Below, one piece after another: positions 55,134 through 64,000 of a stretch of DNA of 64,000 bases. Source of the stretch: Symbiodinium natans (taxonomy: Eukaryota > Sar > Dinophyceae > Suessiales > Symbiodiniaceae); assembly GCA_905221605.1 (NCBI GenBank), contig CAJNDS010002730.1, forward strand, positions 1 to 64,000, written 5' to 3'. The first letter of the stretch is position 1. Every line of letters starts with the position of its first letter. The notes beneath the pieces were generated by a model. The model had not been told where the DNA came from. It saw only the letters and a list, made by a program, of their open reading frames with translations, and did not search any database. The translations under genes were made by a program, and so were the position numbers.

Positions 55134-56282
55134 GTGCCGCCAGCGGCCATGGTGGCTTTCCTTGCCGGCCGCGCTTATCGGCTGCCTACATGCCCTACAA
55201 CCAAGTACACGGTGGAGCCGAGTAGCGGACTCCCTCAGGTCAGTGGGCAGGTGTCCCAGGAGGCCTTGCAGGCATGGGCGGAGGCCGCCAAACACACGGA
55301 TATGGAGGCGGCCAGGCTCGCACAGCAGCCTAGCCTAAATGCGTTCCTTGGAATTTCGCTGCAGGGCTCACAAGCGCTTGGGCAGCGCCAATACCAAGAG
55401 TTTAAGCCGGAGTTGCCCCCTGCCCATTTTCTTGAGGCCATCAGGCTCGCCCTAGCAGCCTCGGTGGCCAATCAGAACATTGAGCACTTCTGGTCCGTCT
55501 TTAACCTGGAATGGCCAGACACCACTGCTCGGATGGCTGTTTTCCTCCGGCGTGTGCTGCCCTTGGAAAGCCTACTTGCCTCGCCCCGTGGCGAAACCGC
55601 GGGTGTGAACGAGGTCCAAACTTCGCCGGATGTGTACAGTGTCTCTTCCGGCACGGAATCTGTGTCTCCCGCATCGATGGAGGACCTGGCAGAGGAAGCG
55701 GACGAACCAGAGGCGCAGGTGCACGATTGGCGTTTCTCTGAACTGCGAACTACTGACCTTGCGGCCTTGCGAGAAGTGGACGTTGCTGCTCCTTTTCGGC
55801 TGCCGGTCATTGACGATGAGCATTGGAAAGGGCTCAGCACAACACCTAATAGGCACGGACCCCAACGTTCCAGGAATGCGTGGTATGATGCTGCCACTGC
55901 TCATTGGGCTGCCCTCAAGGGGCTCGCAAGATCCAAGCATCCAACTAAGCAGCAACTCAACAGCTTCTGGTTCAAGTTGTACTGCCATGGCACTCCCAAG
56001 GAGCCCGAGCCCTCGGCCCTCGCGGCCGCGCTTACCACCTTCCCCTTTCAGGATCGGGACGAAGGTGTGGTGCAATATCGGCAAATACAGGATGCCATCC
56101 GGACGATGTGGCGTGCAGCCCAAGCCTCAATGAAGCGACACATAGGGGGCTCCATCCCAACTGGCATCCCTGAGTGGGGGGTTAGCGAGGAGGAGTTGCC
56201 ACAAGTATCAGGAGGGCGGGCCCATGCTGTCTCTGCAGGCCACCGCCCACGACGCCCTGACTGGGAAGGCCCTTGGCAATAA
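55134..56282 (+). CDS. Unknown gene, downstream part
   Basis: 382 codons. It includes SQEALQAWAEAAKHTDMEAA, an aromatic region (NIEHFWSVFNLEWPDTTARM), an acidic Ser-rich linker, then HWKGLSTTPNRHGPQRSRNA, YDAATAHWAALKGLARSKHP and IPTGIPEWGVSEEELPQVSG, with a stop after RPDWEGPWQ. No family recognised. Short fragments of its C-terminus flank element 1 (35313-35427 and 45262-45300), so it belongs to a duplicated family. The link to the upstream part needs either a frameshift or a splice near 55140-55230. Confidence 0.55.
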   Translation: MPPAAMVAFLAGRAYRLPTCPTTKYTVEPSSGLPQVSGQVSQEALQAWAEAAKHTDMEAARLAQQPSLNAFLGISLQGSQALGQRQYQEFKPELPPAHFLEAIRLALAASVANQNIEHFWSVFNLEWPDTTARMAVFLRRVLPLESLLASPRGETAGVNEVQTSPDVYSVSSGTESVSPASMEDLAEEADEPEAQVHDWRFSELRTTDLAALREVDVAAPFRLPVIDDEHWKGLSTTPNRHGPQRSRNAWYDAATAHWAALKGLARSKHPTKQQLNSFWFKLYCHGTPKEPEPSALAAALTTFPFQDRDEGVVQYRQIQDAIRTMWRAAQASMKRHIGGSIPTGIPEWGVSEEELPQVSGGRAHAVSAGHRPRRPDWEGPWQ

Positions 56283-57029
56283 TCCTTCACACCCGCCTGA
56301 TCGCATGGGTGGGACCACTGGACTGTGTTATCTGAATCGGTAGCTGTCGCTACTCAATGGCTTCCGTACTGGGAGCCCCCAATAAGCCTGCTGCTCTTGG
56401 CTGCGGCTCGCGGCTGCCCCACTGGCTGGCCACCATGGGGAGCCCTGGGCTGGTCTGCAGTGCTCACTTGTAAGTCCCCAGTGGCTGACCACCATGGGGC
56501 GCGCGGACGCTTGTAATAGGAAGTTTCCATGGCACCCCAACTTGCCTCGGCGACTGTGGTGAGGTGTACAACTTCAAGGTGCCTGAGCCCTCGGCCCTGG
56601 TAGTTGACCCTGCCGTTTCCTCTTGCCTTGCGGAAGGAAGGATTCATGCCACATCGGCAAACCCTGAGGTCCACTGCTCCGCTATGTGCAAGGACTGGCG
56701 TTTCCCCCAGTGGAACCGGTCGCTACTGACGCGCATTGACCTCCCCTCTGGCTGGTTGACGCAACTTGTCGGGACGGGGACACCCTCCTGGGTGGGCGCT
56801 GCGGTGAGCCTAGTGGCGTGGAGTGCCTCTCGCTCGGGGCTGCACCACTGGCCGGCCTCCATGGAGTACTCTGGGCTGGTCTTGCCTTGATTATTCAGCG
56901 TGTTATGTCCAAGGTAAGACTGCCCAGTCTTCCTCTCCTCCGCCCCTCTTTGACCGGGTAGGTTGCCTTTTCTGTGCCATGGCACTACAAGAACCCTTCG
57001 GCTTTGACCCAGCAGCCGCCCACACTGGT

Positions 57030-57554
57030 TGCCCCATCGCTCATCACGGGACGAGACAACGCTTGGCTCACAGTGAGTCATGGCAATGCGGTCCTCCCCC
57101 TTGGGGTATCTCGGCCGAATGACGACTCTGGAGAGGCCAATGCGGTGGTGCTGCTTCTCCCAGGTTGCGGGCACTTCTGCCTGAAGAATATGCACCCACT
57201 GAGTAACCTGACCTTCAAAAGGGCCATCAGCGCATATGCTTGGTCGGTGGCAGGACAGGCAGGATCTCCGCCCACCTGGATGCTACCTGACGGCGTCGCC
57301 TGGACGAAAGCTGTGTATACCATGGAGATCTTGGGCTCTTGCAGGCTGCCAAAAGTGATGTGAGCCCTCACATCTCCTTGCCGGCGTACCTTATTGGCTT
57401 GGGCTCTGGAGGGACCATTGCTTACCAGATTGCAGTCTCCGAGACCCCGGCGAGCTTTCGGGCTTGCGTGTGTGGCCTCCCCTCTGGCTTTCTGTTGAGA
57501 CTTTGCTTGCGCGCGGACATCTATCCAGGTGAGCGCAACTGCAAGCTAGGGTGA
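57030..57554 (+). pseudogene. Hydrolase-like exon, copy 1
   Basis: Frame one reads ANAVVLLLPGCG, then LTFKRAISAYAWSVAGQAGS and DGVAWTKAVYTMEIL, then breaks. One base to the side it continues LQAAKSDVSPHISLPAYLIG, LGSGGTIAYQIAVSE, FRACVCGLPSG. The pattern (LIGLGSGG after a helix, PGCG earlier) resembles an alpha/beta hydrolase nucleophile elbow and oxyanion loop, but the nucleophile position is Gly, not Ser. Compared with copy 2 a base is missing near 57332, which causes the break. Confidence 0.5.
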
Positions 57555-57699
57555 GCGGAGGACTTTTTGCTCGGGGCTGCTCCACTGGCTGACCACCGTG
57601 GAGTGCCCTGGGCCGGTCTTACCTCGATCGTTCTTGCTGCTAAGTCCCCACTGGCTGACCGCCATGGGGCATAAGCACGTCTTTCCATTTGGGGAGCCT

Positions 57700-58166
57700 G
57701 ACCTGTCACATCCCTTTGCCACTGCGGGTCTGTTATCTGTCCTGGACGATGGGTACGGGATCCTGACGGCCGAATATGCACCTACTGCCCTGGCCAGGAG
57801 CCATCACCTGTGGAATAATTTGGCCTTCAAGAGGGCCATCATCGCCTGTGTTTGGCCTGTGGCAGGACAGGCAGGATCTCCGCCCGCCTGGATGCTATCT
57901 GACGGCGTCGCCTGGACGAAAGCTGTGTATACCACGGAGATCTTAGCGCTCTTGCAGGCTGCCAAAGTGATGTGAGCACTCACATCTCCTTGCCGACGTA
58001 CCTTATTGGCTTGGGCCCTGGAGGGACCATTGCCGACCAGATTGCAGTCTCCGAGACCCCGGCGAGCCTTCGGGCTTGCGTGTGTGGCCTCCCCTTTGGC
58101 TGTCTGATGAAACTGTGCTTGTGCGCGGACATCTATCTAAGTGGGCGCAGCTGCATGCCAGGGTGA
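57700..58166 (+). pseudogene. Hydrolase-like exon, copy 2
   Basis: Tandem copy of the preceding unit about 610 bp downstream and about 90% similar. It reads LAFKRAIIACVWPVAGQAGS, DGVAWTKAVYTTEILALLQA, then hits a stop because one A is missing from the AAAA run near 57963. In the next frame it continues HISLPTYLIGLGPGGTIADQ and FRACVCGLPFG-like sequence. It is intact where copy 1 is broken and broken where copy 1 is intact. Confidence 0.5.
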
Positions 58167-58290
58167 GAGGAGGACCTTTCGCTCGGGGCTGCTCCATTGG
58201 CTGACCACCATGGAGTGCCCTGGGCCGGTCTTGCCTGGATTGTTCTTGCTGTTAAGTCCCCACTGGCTGACCACCATGGGGCATACGCAC

Positions 58291-58681
58291 GTCTTTCCTC
58301 TGCTTTGGGGAGTCTGACCTGTACCATCCCTTTGCCGATGCGGGTCTGTTATCTGTCCTTGACGACGAGTACGGGATCCTGACTATCGAGTGATGACCTT
58401 GGTTCGAGTCGAGCCGAATGATGTCGCACCAGTAGCTACATGATGGTGGTTTTGAGAATCTGGCAGTGTCGCATTTTGCGACTCCCCGCATGCTCTGTGC
58501 TGTATGATTGCACCGGGACTTCAACGACGACTTCGAGTACTGAGTGCGTGGGGTTACCTAGTAGTTCAGCGCTTTTGCTCGCTTTGTTGCTTCTGTTTCT
58601 TTGTCTCGTGGGTGGTTGTGTGGTGTTTTTGGTGGTTTGCGCGCGCTGACTTCGTTTCACCCGTTACGTCGAGCCCAACAA
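58291..58681. other. No recognisable gene
   Basis: Continues the tail of the repeated unit (matching about 57690-57770) to about 58390, then unassigned sequence. Confidence 0.4.
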
Positions 58682-59062
58682 GACCGGCCTACTGTGCTAC
58701 TGATGTAGTAAAGGGGCGTCAGTCCAAAAAAAAAAAGTTGGGCAGTTTAGGTGACGGAGGTTCCTTGCCTTAACCTACCCAGACTTTCTTTTCGCTTCAT
58801 GTCTGCCAGACGTGGTGCAGCATTGCTATGGGGTAACGGGCAGCTTTGTGATTGGTGCCGGCAGTTTCTTGTTTGCATTGGTCACCTTGCTGGCCTTGCG
58901 TAAAGTTGTTTTGCAATAAGGGCCTCTGCGCTAGCGGTTGCTTCTTTGTAGTCACAACTTCTTTCACGCTCGCTGGCTTGCATAGTTTGACTCTCAAACT
59001 AGTTGTCTCTGTCGCAATAGTGGCCCACTGTGCTGCTGATGTGGTAAAGGGGCGTCCGCTTC
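58682..59062 (+). repeat. Direct repeat pair 335 bp apart
   Basis: ACTGTGCTACTGATGTAGTA then AAGGGGCGTC (about 58691-58720) and ACTGTGCTGCTGATGTGGTA then AAGGGGCGTC (about 59026-59055). The surrounding sequence is not obviously repeated, and the meaning is unknown. Confidence 0.6.
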
Positions 59063-59570
59063 AAGAAAATATCATCGCGTGTTACAGCCTTCGTTTGTTC
59101 GGTTTACAAAAGGTGTTACGTCAGAAGGCTCTCTCTGAGAAGGAGCACACAACTTCAGGCGATTTCTAGGCAAAATTGAATTGCAACAGAAATCAACAGA
59201 GTGCATGCAGTCATAGACTGTGGAACTGTAAGTTGCACTCTGTTGTACAGCTTGGACTGCACTGTGTTGCGATTTCTGGCTTCACTTTGCACCCGTTGGT
59301 GTCTCTCGCGTTGACGAAACCCGTAAGCTTGAATTGTCCGCGTGGAAGCTTTCAACGCATCAAGATCGCAACAACACCCAATCCAATCAAGGTTTGCAAC
59401 ATCAGTCTTGCGTTTTTTTAGCCATGGTCGTCCATCTGATGCGTCATTTGCGCCACTCAAACATGGAATGTCAAGCTTGCCAGACGATACACTTGAGCCA
59501 AATTGAGCATTCAGGGATTTCAGGCTACAGCTTTCGTAAATCACGACGGTTCCGTCCAACCTGATTGAAC
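59063..59570. other. No recognisable gene
   Basis: Unassigned. CTTGAGCCAAATTGAGC near 59490 is only a partial match to a spliced-leader complement. Confidence 0.4.
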
Positions 59571-60100
59571 TCAGGTTCAAACAACCCACCGGTGGGGGGA
59601 AGGGAGCAACAACAAATCAGGAACCCAGGTTTGGAACCCAGGTTCAAACCCAGGTTCGAACCTGGCCCAGGTTCGAACCCAGGTTCAAACCCAGTTTGGT
59701 TTAAACCCAGGTTTGAACCTGGTTTTAAACCCAGGTTCAAACCCATAGACAGAATTTATCAATTCTCAACTTGTCTGATTTCCAATAGGGGGACTGCGCC
59801 CCCCCCGCCCGCTTAGATTGTGGTTCTCTTCATTCTCAACTTCGAATTTCAAATAACAAAGACAAGAAACAACAATAAACAAGGGGGGTGAAATTTAGAC
59901 TTTTCTCCTCTCTCTCTTCTCTACTTTTTCAATAACAAGAATAATGAGGTTCAAACTGGGTTGAACCTGGAGTTTAACCCAGGTTCAAACCAGGTTGAAG
60001 CTGGGTTTGCCTGAGAGTTGGAAAACTAGGTTCAACCGGTTCGGAACCCAGGTTCGAACCCAAACTGTTAAACTATTAGTTCGGGAACCCAGGTTCAACC
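59570..60100. repeat. Two clusters of GGTTCAAACC / GGTTCGAACC palindromic words
   Basis: At 59570-59745 and 59949-60100 the 10-12-bp words CCCAGGTTCAAA, GGTTCGAACC and their complements are packed head to head and head to tail. The words resemble the internal B box of tRNA-type promoters, but no tRNA cloverleaf can be drawn. Confidence 0.85.
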
Positions 60101-60243
60101 CGAAAGCAGGTGATAAACGATTTCTTTTTTTCAAAGAACACTTGGAAAGCACTCTCCTCTCGCACGCCGCGCAAAGCTCACATGCTGGCTGCTGCACTCT
60201 ACTTCGGTTTTTGTGACACGCATCACTCCAGTTCTCACGTTGC

Positions 60244-60790
60244 TCAACCCTGGTGTACTAGCAGACCTACCAAGCTTTCGTGCTTCACTGGTAAGTCCAC
60301 CAAGCTGCTCTGCTGCATTAGCGGATTTACTCTTTCATCTGCTGCACATGGGGCCCGTGGTCTTGGCTTAACGACTGGAGGCTTCGACTTTGCGGACATA
60401 GGCGTAAGCTGTTGCCGGCTCAACAGTGGTCCAGGGAATAAAGCACCAAAAAGCTCGAGGTGCCATTGAAGGTCCACATGCCACGGGAGGTCTGTTGGTG
60501 CTTCAGGTACCATTGGAGGTACATATGGCGCGAGAGGCGGTCTAGAAATCGGAACACTACCAAAACGTGCTGGAGGCGCCATTTGTTACCCAAACACCAC
60601 TAGGGAGGCTTTGGCCCTCTGGGCTTCGGCTTGCCAGTGTACTTGGAGGCAACTCCTGGGATCGGAGCTCACTTTGACACTGAAGGCAGCCCAGAGCTTC
60701 TCCGCAACCTCCAAGTTCTTCCCATTGGGATTTTCGAGGTTGCTGGTGATGAGATCGAACAAGGTGCAAATCGCCCGCAATGAGTAGAGC
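60244..60790 (-). CDS. Possible unknown gene beside the (AGT)n tract
   Basis: Minus strand, same frame throughout. ELYSLRAICTLFDLITSNLE, then KNLEVAEKLWAAFSVKVSSD and AQRAKASLVVFG, then a TAA at about 60586, then MAPPARFGSVPISRPPLAPY and further Pro-rich sequence to a stop at 60244. The TAA lies in GGGTAACA, which could be a splice donor, or it may end the first protein. Composition looks coding. No family recognised. Confidence 0.35.
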
Positions 60791-60797
60791 TCGCTTG

Positions 60798-61311
<514 letters not shown>

Positions 61312-63835
61312 GGCCCGTGCCGCGCGATTTGTGCATGATCGTTCCCGGTTCCTGGCGCACCGAATGCGGCAAAGAATGGCGGGCAAGGATCGTGACAAGC
61401 GGTGAGCCGACAAGAAGAGGCGCCCTGGCTTAGCCAACAGATCCCCTCCGATGCCTGATGCCTGACCCTCGGCAGCCCTTATCATCCTACTCCCCGAAGC
61501 TTCGGAATCATATGGATGTCCATGGCTAGGTGCCCCCAACCCACGTCTCCGAGTCGTGACCTCAGGTGATCAGGTAGCTGGCATGGTCACCCAGTATATG
61601 GTCCGCCGTGTCGATGACCGTTGCGGTCGCATCTCAACTGATTGCTTGTCGTGTGCCGCTCCTGCTTGGTGGCTGTGCTCAAGACTTGTTCAAAAGGGCA
61701 TCCCGCTTGTACAGCTTGGGTCAAAGCATTGCTGCTGGCACTTTCCGAAGATGTCGCATGATGGTGCAGGGAAGAACACATCGAAAACGGACCTGACATT
61801 ACGACAAGACTCGAATCTTCCATGGAAGGATCGACAGCTTCAAGTTTCGGGTCGTAATGGGTTGCCGGTTCCCCAAAAGCAAGACCCTCTTGGTGCCTAA
61901 GACTTACTGGATCAGTGATCTTCAGGAAATAGGTATTCGATTGGTCAACGGGGGGCTATGTAGGTACAAGGGACCTTTCGGGGCAGGGCATGGTTTGCGA
62001 CATCTGTTTCAGGTTTTGGGGGGGCGGTCTGCTTCGTCGATCTCCACAAAGAGAAAGTCTCCACCCATGCCCCGCATGTTGTTCAGAGCTACCCCGGAGA
62101 GTCATAATGAGCTTTTGAGATACGATTGTGAAAAATCACCACAACAGCAGCAACAACAGCAGCCTTGGTAATTCCAAGTTTTTGGTTGCTCATACTGAAG
62201 CTGCATTTGGAGAGCTCCTGAAGTGCTTCTCCTGGTCTCTCGCCATGCGTCGGGTACTGGCCATTGCCGGCCATGTCCATGGAAATGCCGAGGCAGAGAC
62301 CGCAGTGTCCAGGGTTTTTCAGTATGTTTCCGCTTCAGCATTTTTGTTTCAAAGGGCGAAAGCAGTTTGATGGCTTGGTTCCGTTGCAGTTCATTCATAT
62401 GATTCGCAGAGGCATGCCGGCAACGTAAAGATGTTTGGGTGTCTCAGCTTTCGCCTGCGTCGCAGGGCCCGCTGTGGGCTGTTCTCATGGATTCCGGCCA
62501 TGACCCACTGGCGAAGCCGCGTTCGGGCTGCCGTTGCAGTGCCGACAAGTTGCTTTGTGCGATGTTGGCATGTTTCATCTTTCGGCTGTTCGTAGATCGA
62601 TCGCCATGTTTCGGAGACAATTTGAGGGTCCTACGCGCAGCTGCAACATCCGGCTCGGTTAGCTGCCAGTTTTTGTGTGCTCAGATAATCTTAGATACTA
62701 GATGCAACCTTTGATTCCTTGCTACCTTTTTGCCACTGCTTCGGTGCCGAAATATGAAATGTGTCGAAGGGCCCTGCGGACATGCCTTAAACCTTACCCC
62801 AGATCCGTTAGTTCCCCAAATGCAGATGGGTGGCAAAGCCTTTGCAAGCCCTCTCTGACACGTCTGACATTCTCGAAGAGAAAAAAGTTTCACAGAAAAT
62901 TGCAACGAAGTGTGTTGAGTGTAAAGCAAGGGAAAGTCGCAAGAACAATTTACAGCTGACCCTCTGGTTGGGCTTGCTTCGGATGCGTTGTAGACCCGAG
63001 CAACTCCGAGAATGAATTGACTCGCAGCTCCTTAGCAATTCAGGGTTTGTTTCACAAGCGTCGGGAGCCATTTGCACGCTGAGGTGGGCGTATGTCTGCA
63101 GCTGTTACCCATGTCTCCTCTCTCAGGGGCGTGAGGAGGCAGGGGGGACCGCAACAAGGGGCAAAAACAGGCAAACAATTCCGTTTTGAAGGATTTTGAA
63201 GGAGGTGCCTCAGGGGTTCGAGGGCTTTCGTGGGGTCGGATTTCTTGGGGCTTGGGGAGATGAAGGGAGCACTGCAGCTGTGGAAAAGCGCTTGTCGACG
63301 GCACGGCATATCCAAACTTGCAACATCACATTCGGGGCCTTCTATATATATATATATATATAATGCAAAAAAATGTTTATATGTGTCTAAGTGACCACAA
63401 TGCTGACTATCAAGCGACATGGGCATGAGGATGCAATCCTGGCATCAATTGAACCCCCTTTTTGCAGAACGCCGTTGTGGAACACTCATACCAAGCTGCA
63501 TGAACATCATGTCGCACGGAACTGGCATTAGCCAAAAGTGTTGCCTCGAAGCTTTCAAGCGCATCTTCTTCGCAACTTGATTCGGCTGAGGTGGGTCGGA
63601 GGGCCCACGTTGTTGTCTGTTTGCTAAACAGGGGAGAACACATTTTTCCCTACAAGTACGGGATACCATATTCCTCCCCTACACCCTATACTCTTTAAAT
63701 TTACGTTCGTATTAAAGAAGAAGAGGACTTCGAGTGGACGCCCAGCCTCCTCGGCGCCCAGCCGGCGACTCTGCCCTGGCAGTGGCGGCGAGGTGCCAGA
63801 GGCGTGGGCAGCTGGGCATACGTTACGTTCCCGCA
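61312..63835. other. No recognisable gene; small CAG and TA repeats
   Basis: Frames on both strands are short. A (CAG/CAA)n run lies at 62141-62166 and a (TA)n run at 63343-63362. Nothing else can be supported. Confidence 0.35.
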
Positions 63836-64000
63836 GGGTTTGGGGTTTCGGGTTTAGGCCCTCCCCCTAGCAAGCCCTTCCAACCCTGAACCCATCTGAA
63901 CCCTGAGACTTGCAAGTTTTCAAAGAGGGAGTCGTGCTTTGGGTTCCGAACAGAATTCTAGGCGAAATGATCCCTGAACCCTGTGCGCTTCTCGAAAAGC
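63836..64000. other. Eroded telomere-like words at the window edge
   Basis: GGTTTGGGGTTTCGGGTTTAGG occupies 63838-63859 and CCCTGAACCC words follow. Too short to call a telomeric block with confidence. Confidence 0.35.

Larger units (their letters stand above)
56375..58290 (+). repeat. Four dispersed copies of a CTGGCTGACCACCATGG-containing unit
   Basis: Copies at about 56395-56500, 56835-56890, 57575-57665 and 58185-58280. The unit runs GCTCGGGGCTGCTCCACTGG, CTGACCACCATGGAGTGCCC, TGGGCTGGTCTTGCCT. In three copies this is followed by TTCTTGCT, AAGTCCCCACTGGCTGACCA and CCATGGGGC, so CTGGCTGACCACCATGG occurs twice per full unit about 75 bp apart. The units sit between exon-like pieces and next to GTGAG or GTAAG words, so they may be repeated intron sequence. 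Confidence 0.75.

Noticed and set aside
56140-57400. A long 3' LTR of element 2 matching 35313-35427 and 45262-45403
   Set aside because: The matching segments are short, diverged at DNA level but conserved as protein, and differently spaced, which fits gene paralogues better than LTRs.
59485-59510. CTTGAGCCAAATTGAGC, partly like the complement of the dinoflagellate spliced leader
   Set aside because: Only about 12 bases match and the rest diverges; no gene start or acceptor is placed sensibly beside it.
59570-60100. tRNA genes suggested by GGTTCGAACC
   Set aside because: No acceptor stem, D arm or anticodon arm can be drawn around any copy.

Overview
This window looks like nuclear DNA of a dinoflagellate, most likely a Symbiodiniaceae-type alga. 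That is an inference from several signals. There are two Ty1/copia-like retrotransposons with an unusual extra C-terminal domain. There are many interstitial blocks of TTTAGGG/CCCTAAA. A decayed mitochondrial cox1 copy is present. Exons of mosaic extracellular proteins (PA14, cysteine-rich, apple-like and bulb-lectin-like segments) are scattered about and are split by short introns. Simple repeats and minisatellites are very abundant. There are no bacterial operons, ribosome binding sites, CRISPR arrays, tRNA genes or intact rRNA genes that I can support.

Layout. 1-8.4 kb: simple repeats, weak exon candidates on the minus strand, and an AT-rich fold-back element with long degenerate inverted arms (about 3262-4176). 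8.5-9.1 kb: a dead LINE reverse-transcriptase tail. 9.1-16.7 kb: mostly unassigned sequence with telomere-like blocks, a long G run and weak exon candidates. 16.7-19.6 kb: two minisatellite families and a 42-bp inverted repeat. 21.0-21.7 kb: a nuclear mitochondrial insertion (cox1, possibly followed by an rRNA fragment). 21.8-22.7 kb: a GC-rich dispersed repeat. 24.4-25.6 kb and 29.4-31.9 kb: candidate multi-exon genes on the minus strand, the second with a well supported PA14 domain and a 47-bp intron.

35.3-58.4 kb is the most informative part. Element 1 (minus strand, 35551-45258) has paired LTRs, a primer-binding site, a polypurine tract, a broken gag and a 2482-codon pol-containing frame. 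Element 2 (plus strand, about 45420-54308) has gag, protease, integrase, reverse transcriptase and RNase H, but no LTRs that I can find, and its last domain is cut off by an unrelated gene. Both elements carry a roughly 550-codon second reading frame (called ORF-X here) lying wholly inside the region between protease and integrase, in the same +1 register relative to pol and ending in the same Arg/Ser motif. Both also carry an extra domain after RNase H. Fragments related to the host gene at 54.3-58.2 kb flank element 1, so repeats, retrotransposition and gene duplication are intertwined here.

58.4-64 kb: direct repeats, an array of GGTTCGAACC-like palindromes, a possible gene beside a 510-bp (AGT)n tract, and otherwise unassigned sequence. 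Positions of exons and decayed elements are approximate because they were read by eye.
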